Position numbers and translations under genes: made by a program | Assembly (NCBI GenBank): GCA_011959805.1 | Contig: BLMC01000015.1 | Coordinates: forward strand, 1 to 51,139 | Source: Lachnospiraceae bacterium | GTDB taxonomy: Bacteria > Bacillota > Clostridia > Lachnospirales > Lachnospiraceae | Direction: 5' to 3' | DNA: 51,139 nucleotides | In this document: piece after piece, positions 7,599-15,479 of the stretch | Numbering within the stretch: position 1 is the stretch's first letter | How the letters are laid out: each line of letters begins with the position of its first letter | The notes under the pieces: model-generated | The model's database searches: none | What the model was told of the DNA's origin: nothing | What the model saw: the letters and a program-made list of their open reading frames with translations, nothing else

Positions 7599-8576
7599 TT
7601 ATCCATTCTGCATCCGAATCTGTTCTTTCTGAATTGTTGGATACCGTAAAAGACTTTCACCCTCCAGATTCTCTTTATGCATGTCAACCCCCGTTATCTG
7701 ATGATTGTCATATGTCGTATAGTAATAGATTCCTCTATCAACATTGCAGCAAGAAGTATAAAGCGTAACTTCGTATCCGCCATTCTCCAAAACACAACAC
7801 CCCCGCTGCTGATCTACGGCACCTAAAATATGAAAAAACTGACTAACACTTTCCGCTTCTCCTTTGCCAATAACCGAATTCATCTTTGTAAATGCAGCTC
7901 TCACAAATCTGGATTGCGATGACAAATCCCCAGGTAGTCCAATAGCACCCATTCCAAGACTATACTGTCGCAAGTCTAGTTCTGGCGCAAAGGTATTGAC
8001 CGGTGGTCTTGCAGACAAATGCATATAATTATTTAATGCAAACAACTGCTCGTCAAACGGGGGATTATTTGTCAACACTCCTACTGGATTATTATAGACC
8101 TTTATGCCATCTGCCACAGATTCCACTGTGATTGTCTTTTCATTATCTGCAATAATCCAATGCAATTGTGCTGATGGCAAATCTGGGGTAAACATTGTAT
8201 TTCTAATATTGATTTTCCTTATTAAAGCGCACGCCTCATCCACAGTTGCACACTGACTTAGAATCCACGGAATCAACTCAAATTGTGCAATATTGTCCTT
8301 GTCACGCTGAAATTCCCCATAGACCGCATTCCCTACGAAATTGAGTCCTGCCATCGCCAATCCTTTTTCGTTTACAGCATCATAGTACAGCGGATAGTCC
8401 TTTGCTACATACGCCATGCCTATTATCGCATAGTGTGTATTAATGTCTGCAATCTCCCTAAAACGAAACGGGTAATTTCTTGGAGTAACTGTCACTTCAT
8501 CACCATATGAAAAGTCATTGTCTAGTGTACGTCCAAAATAGAAATTTTCTGTCTTGTAAACTGCTGCTGTGCACAT
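7599..8576 (-). CDS. Choloylglycine hydrolase family (bile salt hydrolase-like)
   Basis: 325 residues from the ATG at 8576, which places Cys at position 2. Removal of Met1 exposes the Ntn nucleophile, so the 22-codon upstream extension is rejected; GGAGTGA precedes this start. Active-site positions of bile salt hydrolases are present: C2, R16, D19 (GRTLD), N79 (AGLNFVGNA), N170 (VGVLTNNP) and R222/R225 (SSQSRFVRAAF). The family cleaves amide bonds of conjugated bile acids or of penicillin V; the NNP and SRFVR motifs favour the bile-salt branch, but penicillin acylase activity is not excluded. No signal peptide, so cytosolic, and single-gene with a good promoter. A bile-salt hydrolase would fit a gut habitat. 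Confidence 0.9.
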   Translation of the reverse strand: MCTAAVYKTENFYFGRTLDNDFSYGDEVTVTPRNYPFRFREIADINTHYAIIGMAYVAKDYPLYYDAVNEKGLAMAGLNFVGNAVYGEFQRDKDNIAQFELIPWILSQCATVDEACALIRKINIRNTMFTPDLPSAQLHWIIADNEKTITVESVADGIKVYNNPVGVLTNNPPFDEQLFALNNYMHLSARPPVNTFAPELDLRQYSLGMGAIGLPGDLSSQSRFVRAAFTKMNSVIGKGEAESVSQFFHILGAVDQQRGCCVLENGGYEVTLYTSCCNVDRGIYYYTTYDNHQITGVDMHKENLEGESLLRYPTIQKEQIRMQNG

Positions 8577-8613
8577 ACAAATCACTCCATTTCTTATATT
8601 ATATCTACTATAT

Positions 8614-8642
8614 ATTATACTTGCTTTGTAGAATAATATCAA
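8614..8642 (-). promoter_or_regulatory. Sigma-A promoter of the choloylglycine hydrolase gene
   Basis: Minus strand TTGATA (8637-8642), 17-bp spacer, TATAAT (8614-8619), about 38 bp upstream of the ATG at 8576. Confidence 0.75.
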
Positions 8643-8760
8643 TCATGGAGTGATTTATTTTTATTTCAGATACGCAAATTGGTTCTAAGTAAGCAGAGCG
8701 ACTCACGCGCCATACCAAGAATACTGTTGACATTCCCAAATATTATCTATATCTCTAATT

Positions 8761-9012
8761 TTAGGCGCTGACGGGCATTGGACTGTTAGTTGTAACCAAA
8801 ATATCGTCAACTTTTACCCCAAATACCGCCGCCAGCACAACAAGATTATCAATAGTTGGCAGTGCTGTTCCATGCTGCCATTTGTAAAGCGCCTGCGGTG
8901 TAGAAAAGCCAAAGATTTCTTGTAACTGTCGTACAGATAACCCTGCCTGCACCCGCAACTCCGTTATGTGCTGTCCCGTTTTTACCATATCTATTATTGG
9001 TATCGTAACCAT
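8761..9012 (-). CDS. Small XRE-family DNA-binding protein
   Basis: 83 residues, essentially one helix-turn-helix domain of the lambda-repressor/XRE type (about residues 11-70: ITELRVQAGLSVRQLQEIFG, then TPQALYKWQHGTALPTIDNL). No sensor domain follows. GGAGGG precedes the ATG. It starts 49 nt after the rtcB stop on the same strand, so it is probably co-transcribed with rtcB. A 9-bp hairpin occupies the gap and reaches into its ribosome-binding site. It may regulate the rtcB unit; that is an inference from position. Confidence 0.82.
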   Translation of the reverse strand: MVTIPIIDMVKTGQHITELRVQAGLSVRQLQEIFGFSTPQALYKWQHGTALPTIDNLVVLAAVFGVKVDDILVTTNSPMPVSA

Positions 9013-9020
9013 TTACTTTC

Positions 9021-9048
9021 CCTCCTGTTCTGGCTCCCACCAGAACAG
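9021..9048 (-). promoter_or_regulatory. Hairpin overlapping the XRE ribosome-binding site
   Basis: In the rtcB-XRE gap the minus strand forms CTGTTCTGG, a 6-nt loop and CCAGAACAG (9-bp perfect stem, 9025-9033 with 9040-9048). The AGGAGG (9021-9026) begins inside the 3' arm, so folding would partly hide it. As DNA it is also a symmetric operator candidate for the XRE protein. Confidence 0.5.
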
Positions 9049-9061
9049 AATTCTCAGTGTT

Positions 9062-10279
9062 CTAGTCAGATGCCTTAAAATTATATATTGGTTTCATTAT
9101 ATTAATAACATCCACGGACTCCCTAATAACATCGATAATATCCGCCAGCGATTTATATGCCATCGGTGCTTCGTCAAGTGTCGCCTCATTGACAGAAGTT
9201 GTATAGACACCCTCCATCATTTTGCGGTAATCTTCCATGGATAAACTCTCTTTTGCCTTGGTGCGTGACATTAATCGTCCGGCGCCGTGTGGTGCCGAGT
9301 AATTCCACTCTGGATTGCCTTTTCCAACAGCAAGCACGCTTCCGTCTCTCATATTAATAGGAATTAACACTTTCTCGCCCTTATGGGCGGCAATTGCACC
9401 TTTACGCAATATCATTTCATCTGTGTCAATATAATTATGAATTGTATGAAATGCCTCTGTTCCAGTCATTCCTATTTTGTCTAAAATCACCTCTGCCATT
9501 TTCTCACGGTTTCGTTTTGCAAATTGTTGACAAATCTCCACATCATGTAAATAATCCTCAAGAAATGTTCCATACAGATAACATAAATCCTCTGGTATCA
9601 AACTGTCTCGATGCTCCCATTTGAGTTCTTTTAATGCACTCTGAATTTCCTTTCGGCGTCCCGCTGCTTTATACTCTGCAATCAGCGCATCTCTTTTCTT
9701 GAAATACTCTTCCTTGCCTGTGTGCAGTTCAATTGCCAATTGTTGATAGAGCTCTGCCACCTGTTTTCCAAGGTTTCTGCTGCCAGAATGTATTACGAGA
9801 TACTTTGTCTCGTCCTGTGCCATATCCACTTCAATAAAATGATTGCCACCGCCGAGCGTTCCAAGGCTTCTCTCTAAACGCTTTGCATCCTTGAGATTCC
9901 GATAACAACGCAACCGCAATAAATCAAATCGTTCTTGTCTGCCTTCCCATACATTCTTTCCTGATGGGATAAAATGTGCTGCTGCATCCAATTTCTCAAA
10001 ATCAATCTCACCTCTGCCAAGATTCACTGTATACATACCACAACCAATATCCACACCAACAATGTTTGGCACTACCTTGTCAGTAATTGTCATAGTTGTT
10101 CCAATTGTACAACCTTTTCCCGCGTGGACATCTGGCATAATACGGATTCTACTGTCCTGTGTAAACTCATAATCGCACATTCTGCGAATCTGCTCGACTG
10201 CTTCGTCCTCGATCACTTTTGCATAACAAAGAGCCTTGTTTACCTTTCCTTTGATTTCTAATATATCATTCTCCAACAT
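9062..10279 (-). CDS. rtcB: RtcB-type 3'-phosphate RNA ligase
   Basis: 405 residues, full length for the short bacterial RtcB branch. RtcB joins RNA 2',3'-cyclic-phosphate or 3'-phosphate ends to 5'-OH ends using GTP and Mn2+. Visible motifs are DVHAGKGCTIG (50-60), VGVDIGCGM with metal ligands D77 and C80, GTLGGGNHFIE with H147, HSGSRNLG with H164, H281, and APHGAGR, where H331 is the expected GMP-attachment His. All catalytic positions are intact. AGGGAG precedes the ATG. No archease or RtcA gene lies beside it; the only partner in the unit is the XRE protein downstream. Substrate (tRNA, rRNA or stress-cleaved RNA) cannot be inferred. Confidence 0.93.
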   Translation of the reverse strand: MLENDILEIKGKVNKALCYAKVIEDEAVEQIRRMCDYEFTQDSRIRIMPDVHAGKGCTIGTTMTITDKVVPNIVGVDIGCGMYTVNLGRGEIDFEKLDAAAHFIPSGKNVWEGRQERFDLLRLRCYRNLKDAKRLERSLGTLGGGNHFIEVDMAQDETKYLVIHSGSRNLGKQVAELYQQLAIELHTGKEEYFKKRDALIAEYKAAGRRKEIQSALKELKWEHRDSLIPEDLCYLYGTFLEDYLHDVEICQQFAKRNREKMAEVILDKIGMTGTEAFHTIHNYIDTDEMILRKGAIAAHKGEKVLIPINMRDGSVLAVGKGNPEWNYSAPHGAGRLMSRTKAKESLSMEDYRKMMEGVYTTSVNEATLDEAPMAYKSLADIIDVIRESVDVINIMKPIYNFKASD

Positions 10280-10360
10280 TTTTTCTCCCTTCTAATCCAC
10301 AATAACCTTAGAAAATATCTTTCCTGCTCATTACACGTTCTATACAACTGTCAACAAGTA

Positions 10361-10409
10361 AAAGAAAACCGCCTATCCTGCAAGACTTCTCCATACAAGA
10401 TAAGCGGTG
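10361..10409 (-). terminator. Intrinsic terminator of the 50-residue ORF
   Basis: Minus strand ACCGCTTATCTTG pairs with CAGGATAGGCGGT (13 bp with two G-U pairs), followed by TTTTCTTTTA. It lies between the small ORF and rtcB, so rtcB needs its own promoter. Confidence 0.8.
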
Positions 10410-10451
10410 ATAACCATAAATATGATATTTCATGCCTTTTTGATGTACACT

Positions 10452-10604
10452 TTACTTTTCCAGCCTAATATTGGCATGACTCAACCAACTTTTTCCCATC
10501 TTATATGGACATACAAAAGATAGACTCTGTTCCAAATCCAGCGCCTGTTTAAATATTCCACTAAATAGGTAATTTGTTTCGTTGATTGATAATGCCCTAA
10601 TCAT
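10452..10604 (-). CDS. Candidate small protein, 50 residues
   Basis: ATG at 10604 with AGAAAGGAA seven bases upstream. The frame runs 50 codons (MIRALSINETNYLFSGIF at the start, SHANIRLEK at the end) to TAA, then 43 bp to a strong terminator. Site, frame and terminator together suggest a genuine short transcript. No family was recognised and no membrane segment is evident. It lies at the edge of a decayed accessory patch, so it may be a surviving fragment. Confidence 0.45.
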   Translation of the reverse strand: MIRALSINETNYLFSGIFKQALDLEQSLSFVCPYKMGKSWLSHANIRLEK

Positions 10605-10790
10605 TATTTTTCCTTTCTGGTAGCATACTCATGTACCATTTTCTCTTTTTCTCCACTATACCACACTTTGCACGAAATGTCATTATACTTGTGGTATAAA
10701 GTTGTTATTTTTATCTAGTTTTGTCTCTATCTGAGATAATCCTTTTCAATACTTGATTTTGCGAGAATTGTATAACGTAAACTGTGTTTA

Positions 10791-10952
10791 TTATGTTTCA
10801 TCTATAATCAACTCTATTTCGTTCGAATTGGGGGTAAAAATTGTCCATTTCCTTTTGTTTGGTATTCGTAAAACATGGCTGTATAAATCCATAGTCATCG
10901 CAAGACTTGATTTCAGTATCCTGCTGACAGAAATTTGGTAGTTCTTTGACAT
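10791..10952 (-). pseudogene. Relic of a tyrosine recombinase (integrase) C-terminus
   Basis: The minus-strand frame from 10952 includes SSLAMTMDLYSHVL, the typical segment around the catalytic Tyr of phage or transposon tyrosine recombinases (family pattern: GH-S-x-x-TTxxxYxHV). The next residues in this frame are unlike the family, but the neighbouring frame continues as NTKQKEMDNFYPQFE and stops at 10798. A single-base shift after the Tyr therefore breaks the gene. Everything N-terminal is missing. No ribosome-binding site. It overlaps the last codons of the 224-residue gene. Confidence 0.6.
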
Positions 10953-10956
10953 TTAT

Positions 10957-11631
10957 CTACAAGAGATGTTCCGAAAGTATACGCTTTCCAAATAAATAAG
11001 CATCTTCCCCTTCTGGAACAGAAATATAGATATTCAGGGAATCAATATCATCTGACAAGAAATTTTGACAATACAAGTGAAATTCACGAACATATGGCCA
11101 CCACTCAGCTATGTATAAACTGGTGGCTGTTTCCTGTCGGAGATACCACAGTGGTGCGTCTTCTGCACCATCATCATGCAACAATCCTATATCTAGTGAA
11201 TAAACAATATCTTCCAAATGCTCTTTGGGTAAACCCGTTTGAGCCAGTATTCGATGCAAGTCGGGTTTCAGGTCAGGATAATCGTTCTCTACTTTTTCAA
11301 ACATATCTATTATAGGTAACAACAGCATAAACGTATCATTGTCCAGACTTTTTATCGCATGATAGGAAATACAGGGCTTATACAATTCTTTCCCATCCAT
11401 TCTGTATTCCACATGATATCGGTACATCTGTATTATGATTTCTTTCCCATCTATAGCAACTTTATGAATAACAGGTGTAATTTCCTGTTTTGTATCTGTT
11501 CCAAACATTTGATAAATCCATTCCTGAGAATATGGTAAATACTTCAAAAGATAGTTCTGTAAACCATAACAGTGAGGAAAAGCAGCATATAACCAGTAAT
11601 GCAAAAAAGGCCAATTTATTATAGATATCAT
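10957..11631 (-). CDS. Hypothetical protein, 224 residues
   Basis: Start ATG at 11631 chosen because AAGGAG lies eight bases upstream; a seven-codon extension lacks a site. Predicted soluble and acidic, rich in aromatic residues (for example WPFLHYWLYAAF near the start and AEWWPYVREFHLYCQNFL near the end). No signal peptide and no recognised domain. It starts 17 nt after the stop of the broken small gene at 11649-11939, so the two were probably one unit, and the integrase relic lies directly downstream. The setting suggests acquired DNA; an immunity or accessory role is possible but not supported by any motif. Confidence 0.65.
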   Translation of the reverse strand: MISIINWPFLHYWLYAAFPHCYGLQNYLLKYLPYSQEWIYQMFGTDTKQEITPVIHKVAIDGKEIIIQMYRYHVEYRMDGKELYKPCISYHAIKSLDNDTFMLLLPIIDMFEKVENDYPDLKPDLHRILAQTGLPKEHLEDIVYSLDIGLLHDDGAEDAPLWYLRQETATSLYIAEWWPYVREFHLYCQNFLSDDIDSLNIYISVPEGEDAYLFGKRILSEHLL

Positions 11632-11648
11632 AAAAATACTCCTTTCTA

Positions 11649-11939
11649 TCAATCAAAATCGAAAAATTTTTCCATATCCTTATTTTGTGATAATTTATTC
11701 AGAAAGTTTAGAAAAATTTTTTGATTTTGAACAAGTTCTAAATAGTATTCTTGCAGTTAATCATGGTAAACAAAATATCAACAGAATCTATCTGATTAAG
11801 TAAGCCGTCTCATCTGCTGTAGTATTATTAACACCGTCTGTCAGTACCTCTGGTATGACAATAATTCTTCTGCATAAATACAACCAACAGAAGAATCAAT
11901 ATCAATACCAAGCGCTTTACGTTTCCCTTTATCTTCCAT
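11649..11939 (-). pseudogene. Small gene broken by three single-base shifts
   Basis: An ATG at 11939 with GGAG seven bases upstream, 16 nt after the histidine-kinase stop, opens a 32-codon frame (MEDKGKRKALGIDID to a TGA). Protein-like sequence continues in neighbouring frames: IIVIPEVLTDGVNNTTADE, then NQIDSVDILFTMIN, then LQEYYLELVQNQKIF to KFFDFD and a stop at 11649. Each junction is repaired by one extra base, and the last frame is the first frame again. The reconstructed product is about 97 residues, soluble, of no recognised family. The stop lies 17 nt before the next gene. Either a pseudogene or a cluster of sequencing errors. Confidence 0.55.
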
Positions 11940-11955
11940 TTTGAAACTCCATTCC

Positions 11956-14900
11956 TCACCGCACAAACTGCTTGAGTACAGAGATAAAAAGATCCATATT
12001 GAGCGGTTTAGAAATATGTGCATTCATTCCATTCTTTAGTGCCGCTTCCTTGTCCTCCTCAAGCGCATTGGCAGTCATAGCAATAATTGGTAACGTCTTA
12101 ACATCTTTTCTTGGCATATTGCGAATCGTCCGCGTCGCTTCATATCCATTCATAATTGGCATCTGTACATCCATTAACACTACATCATAATAATATTCTT
12201 CCGACTTTTCTACCATTGAGACGGCATCCGTCCCGTCAGGTGCCGACTCTACAACAAATCCAGCTTCCTCCAAAATCACCTCAGCGATCTCGCGATTCAG
12301 CTCAATATCTTCAACAAGTAGCACACGCTTTCCACTAAAATCAGCAAGTGTCCACGCAGCAATTTCATTCTCAGTTTCAATTAGATTATTCGCCGCGAGC
12401 AATGCCGCCTTCAAATCAGACATAAATAACGGTTTTGCACAGAATGCAGTTACGCCTGCTGCCTTTGCCTCCTCCTCAATATCAGACCAATCATATGCGG
12501 TCAAAATAATAATTGGCACATCAGCTCCCGCCACGCTGCGAATCCGTCTGGCAGTTTCTACACCGCTGGTTTCTGGCATCTGCCAGTCAATAATATACGT
12601 GTGAAATGCATCTCCCTCCTCATATGCCATCTGGGCACGATACGCCGCCTCTCTGCCAGACGTTGTCCATTCAGCACGCATACCAATCTGTTTTAGCATT
12701 TTACTCACACTGTCACAAACATGGAAATCATCATCAACGACCAACGCCCGCAGACCATCTAACTCTTTAATCTGCGCCGCATTTTTCTCAATATCTTGCA
12801 ATTTCAAAGAAATTTCGACCGTGAAGGTACTACCTTTGCCAACCTCACTTTCGACACGAATCTCTCCTCCCATCATTTCCACAATATTCCTTGTAATTGC
12901 CATACCAAGTCCTGTTCCTTGAATGCCAGACTGTGTTACTGTGGATTCCCGTTCAAACGGCTCAAAGATATGCTCTACAAACTCTGGTGACATACCAATA
13001 CCATTATCTTTGATGATAAATACATAGTCACCATATCCATGTCGAAATGTTGTCTTTTGCATAATGCGAAACGCAATGCTTCCGCCTGCTGGTGTATATT
13101 TGACAGCGTTGCTCAAAAGATTGATAAACACCTGATTTAGCTTTAAGGCATCTGCAATCACATCCTCATTGACAATCTCGAATGTATCAATAAACAATTC
13201 TAACTGCTTTGCCTTTACTTGCGGCTGGATAATATTCACCAAGTTGTGCATCAACTCAGAGATATTACAATCCTGCTCTTTAATCTGCACCTTTCCACTT
13301 TCAATCCTACTCATATCCAAAATATCGTTGATTAGACTAAGCAAGTGGTTGCTGGAAGAAAGTACCTTCTGCAAACAATCTCGAACCTGTTCCCGATTGT
13401 CAATATGACTTACTGCAATCGTTGTAAACCCAATAATCGCGTTCATTGGTGTGCGAATATCATGTGACATATTGGAAAGAAAAGTAGTCTTTGCCTTGTT
13501 TGCATGTTGTGCTTGCATCAAAGCATCCTGTAATACCTGCGTCTGTTCTCGTTGCTTTTTGACACTCTCTGTAATCTCCTTCTTTATCACCATGACCATA
13601 ATGTCGCCTGTTCTATCATCCTGTGTCATAAGAAAGGATTGACGCACACAGATTTCCTGCTCATCAATATCTTTGCCCCAATACTCAACACTTACTTCTG
13701 CCTCGCCAGCCGCATAACAATCTTTTAAGTACGCTAAATTTACAACTGCATCATAATCCTCTATTGATTCTTGTGATACATATTTTCTGCGCCGCTCAAA
13801 CCATTCTGATGCGCGGCAAGGAGGTTTTAATCCCGTTATACCAAAAAAGGAAATCTGTTGCCCATCCACTGTGCGCAAAATATCTTGCTCGATTAAATCC
13901 TTTGTTAGATTAAACTCAAAGGTGTAAATAGAATTGGACATAATCGCAAGCTGATACTGGCGTTCTTTACGATTTGCAAGAAACATTTTCTCTTGGATTT
14001 CTAATTCTTTTTCCTTAACTTCTGTGATATTTTGTCGAATAATTAGTGCCTTAGTTGCTGTACCATCCTTTTTTTCCAGACAAATAATATTCATATGTTC
14101 CCACTCTGGCTGTCCCTTGCGCAGCACTTGACGTTCAAAACGCATATCGCTTTGTTCTGTCAATACTTGAACAAGTGTTTCTCTATCAATCATTTTAGCA
14201 AACTCTGTCCGCTCATCCTTGTCAATCATAATCGAACATAGATGTGCTGTTAAGTTTTCATACTGTCCGAAGATATTTAGTGTGTCATCTTCTGCTCTTG
14301 TTCCTGCAAGATACTGATAGGTTCCTGTCTCAAGATCAACCATTGCAAACCGGGAAAACAGTGTTGTAATACCCTTAATAATATAGCCCATCTCTCGGTT
14401 TTCGTTTTGTAGTAGTTTTTTCTCCCTTCCTGCTCGGATAATCAATGTAATAATGTAAATGACAAACAGCATAATCAGCATTATTTCCAGTTGAATTCCC
14501 ACAATATTTTCGTCTCGAATCATGCGCTGTGTAACGCTCTTTGGAAATGTCTGCACCAAAACAAAATCGTAATCTTTTAGATGTGTTGCACAAAGATTAT
14601 CTGTTTTATAACCCTGTGCGCAGATAAAAGAACCTTCACCGCCATGCGCAAAGATTCCTTTTGCTTCCTTTGCTACCTGATTGTCAATCACATTGTTTTT
14701 CACCAAAGCATCAATTAAATCTTCCTCATAAATATCGCCGTCAGAGCTTGCAATGGCCCTCCCGTTTGACATGCACAGATACACATCTGCCGTCTCTCCA
14801 AAATAGCTTGTTGTCAACATATCTTTTATGTATTCTTCTGCGAGATAGGACCCCCTTAACACTCCAATAATCTCACCTTGATATCGCACTGGCGCATAGA

Positions 14901-15345
14901 AACTTATCATCGTCTCATTAAAAAAATAGGAATCTAGTATCACTGCAATACCGCTCTCTCCTCGCATTCCTTTCTGATAAAAATCTCGGTCCGATGCGTC
15001 AGAAGTCCTTCCATCAGAGGTATGATTTATCCCTGCAGGATCAGTAAAAAGCACTGCATCAAACAGTGCATTATGCTCAATTTCCTTCAAAAGTCGTTCG
15101 TCAATAACAGGCTCATTTAATCCTTCACTGACAAAGTGTGCATACGTAGTTATCAGTGCCAGTGCATTGTTCATTTTCTCATTAATTCGTATCATGGTTT
15201 GTCGTGCCGAATCCGATGCATAACTTTTATTTCGCTCCTCCACATGAATACTGTTCTGATTTGTATACCAGCAAAATAAAATAACCACAGCAATTAAAAG
15301 AAATATAACAATTACAATATCTTGAAACGACTTTTTTCTTTTCAT
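11956..15345 (-). CDS. Hybrid sensor histidine kinase (Cache-PAS-HisKA-HATPase-REC-REC)
   Basis: 1129 residues from the ATG at 15345 (AGGGAGAAG upstream; the frame is open 24 codons further without a site). Order: membrane helix 11-28; extracellular double-Cache-like sensor about 30-280; helix 282-304; two PAS-like regions (about 325-445 and 460-595); HisKA with phospho-acceptor H628 in FLSNMSHDIRTPMN; HATPase with N, G1 (DNGIGM) and G2 (GTGLGMA) boxes to about 850; receiver 1 with D920 (IIDWQMP); receiver 2 with D1059 (LMDVQMP). Both receivers look competent. No DNA-binding output gene is adjacent, so a phosphorelay to a separate protein, perhaps the receiver at 7042-7497, is inferred. The ligand is unknown. 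Confidence 0.92.
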   Translation of the reverse strand: MKRKKSFQDIVIVIFLLIAVVILFCWYTNQNSIHVEERNKSYASDSARQTMIRINEKMNNALALITTYAHFVSEGLNEPVIDERLLKEIEHNALFDAVLFTDPAGINHTSDGRTSDASDRDFYQKGMRGESGIAVILDSYFFNETMISFYAPVRYQGEIIGVLRGSYLAEEYIKDMLTTSYFGETADVYLCMSNGRAIASSDGDIYEEDLIDALVKNNVIDNQVAKEAKGIFAHGGEGSFICAQGYKTDNLCATHLKDYDFVLVQTFPKSVTQRMIRDENIVGIQLEIMLIMLFVIYIITLIIRAGREKKLLQNENREMGYIIKGITTLFSRFAMVDLETGTYQYLAGTRAEDDTLNIFGQYENLTAHLCSIMIDKDERTEFAKMIDRETLVQVLTEQSDMRFERQVLRKGQPEWEHMNIICLEKKDGTATKALIIRQNITEVKEKELEIQEKMFLANRKERQYQLAIMSNSIYTFEFNLTKDLIEQDILRTVDGQQISFFGITGLKPPCRASEWFERRRKYVSQESIEDYDAVVNLAYLKDCYAAGEAEVSVEYWGKDIDEQEICVRQSFLMTQDDRTGDIMVMVIKKEITESVKKQREQTQVLQDALMQAQHANKAKTTFLSNMSHDIRTPMNAIIGFTTIAVSHIDNREQVRDCLQKVLSSSNHLLSLINDILDMSRIESGKVQIKEQDCNISELMHNLVNIIQPQVKAKQLELFIDTFEIVNEDVIADALKLNQVFINLLSNAVKYTPAGGSIAFRIMQKTTFRHGYGDYVFIIKDNGIGMSPEFVEHIFEPFERESTVTQSGIQGTGLGMAITRNIVEMMGGEIRVESEVGKGSTFTVEISLKLQDIEKNAAQIKELDGLRALVVDDDFHVCDSVSKMLKQIGMRAEWTTSGREAAYRAQMAYEEGDAFHTYIIDWQMPETSGVETARRIRSVAGADVPIIILTAYDWSDIEEEAKAAGVTAFCAKPLFMSDLKAALLAANNLIETENEIAAWTLADFSGKRVLLVEDIELNREIAEVILEEAGFVVESAPDGTDAVSMVEKSEEYYYDVVLMDVQMPIMNGYEATRTIRNMPRKDVKTLPIIAMTANALEEDKEAALKNGMNAHISKPLNMDLFISVLKQFVR

Positions 15346-15433
15346 ATAACTTCTCCCTACCTCATATCTGTCCTGACTTTTTAGAAATATTATACTACCA
15401 CAGTTTTCATGCGTCAATGCAGTGTGAAAATCT

Positions 15434-15469
15434 AAAAAAGGCGCATGAAACAGTTGTGCCTCATACGCC
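15434..15469 (-). terminator. Intrinsic terminator of the phosphofructokinase gene
   Basis: Minus strand GGCGTATGA, 12-nt loop, TCATGCGCC, then TTTTTT, 11 bp past the stop. Confidence 0.88.
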
Positions 15470-15479
15470 CTGCCAAAAC

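Noticed and set aside
10753-10941. Plus-strand 62-codon frame
   Set aside because: TTG start without a site; it is the opposite strand of the integrase relic, whose sequence explains the open frame.
11462-11656. Minus-strand 64-codon hydrophobic frame
   Set aside because: It is an out-of-frame reading of the 224-residue gene start and depends on a TTG start.
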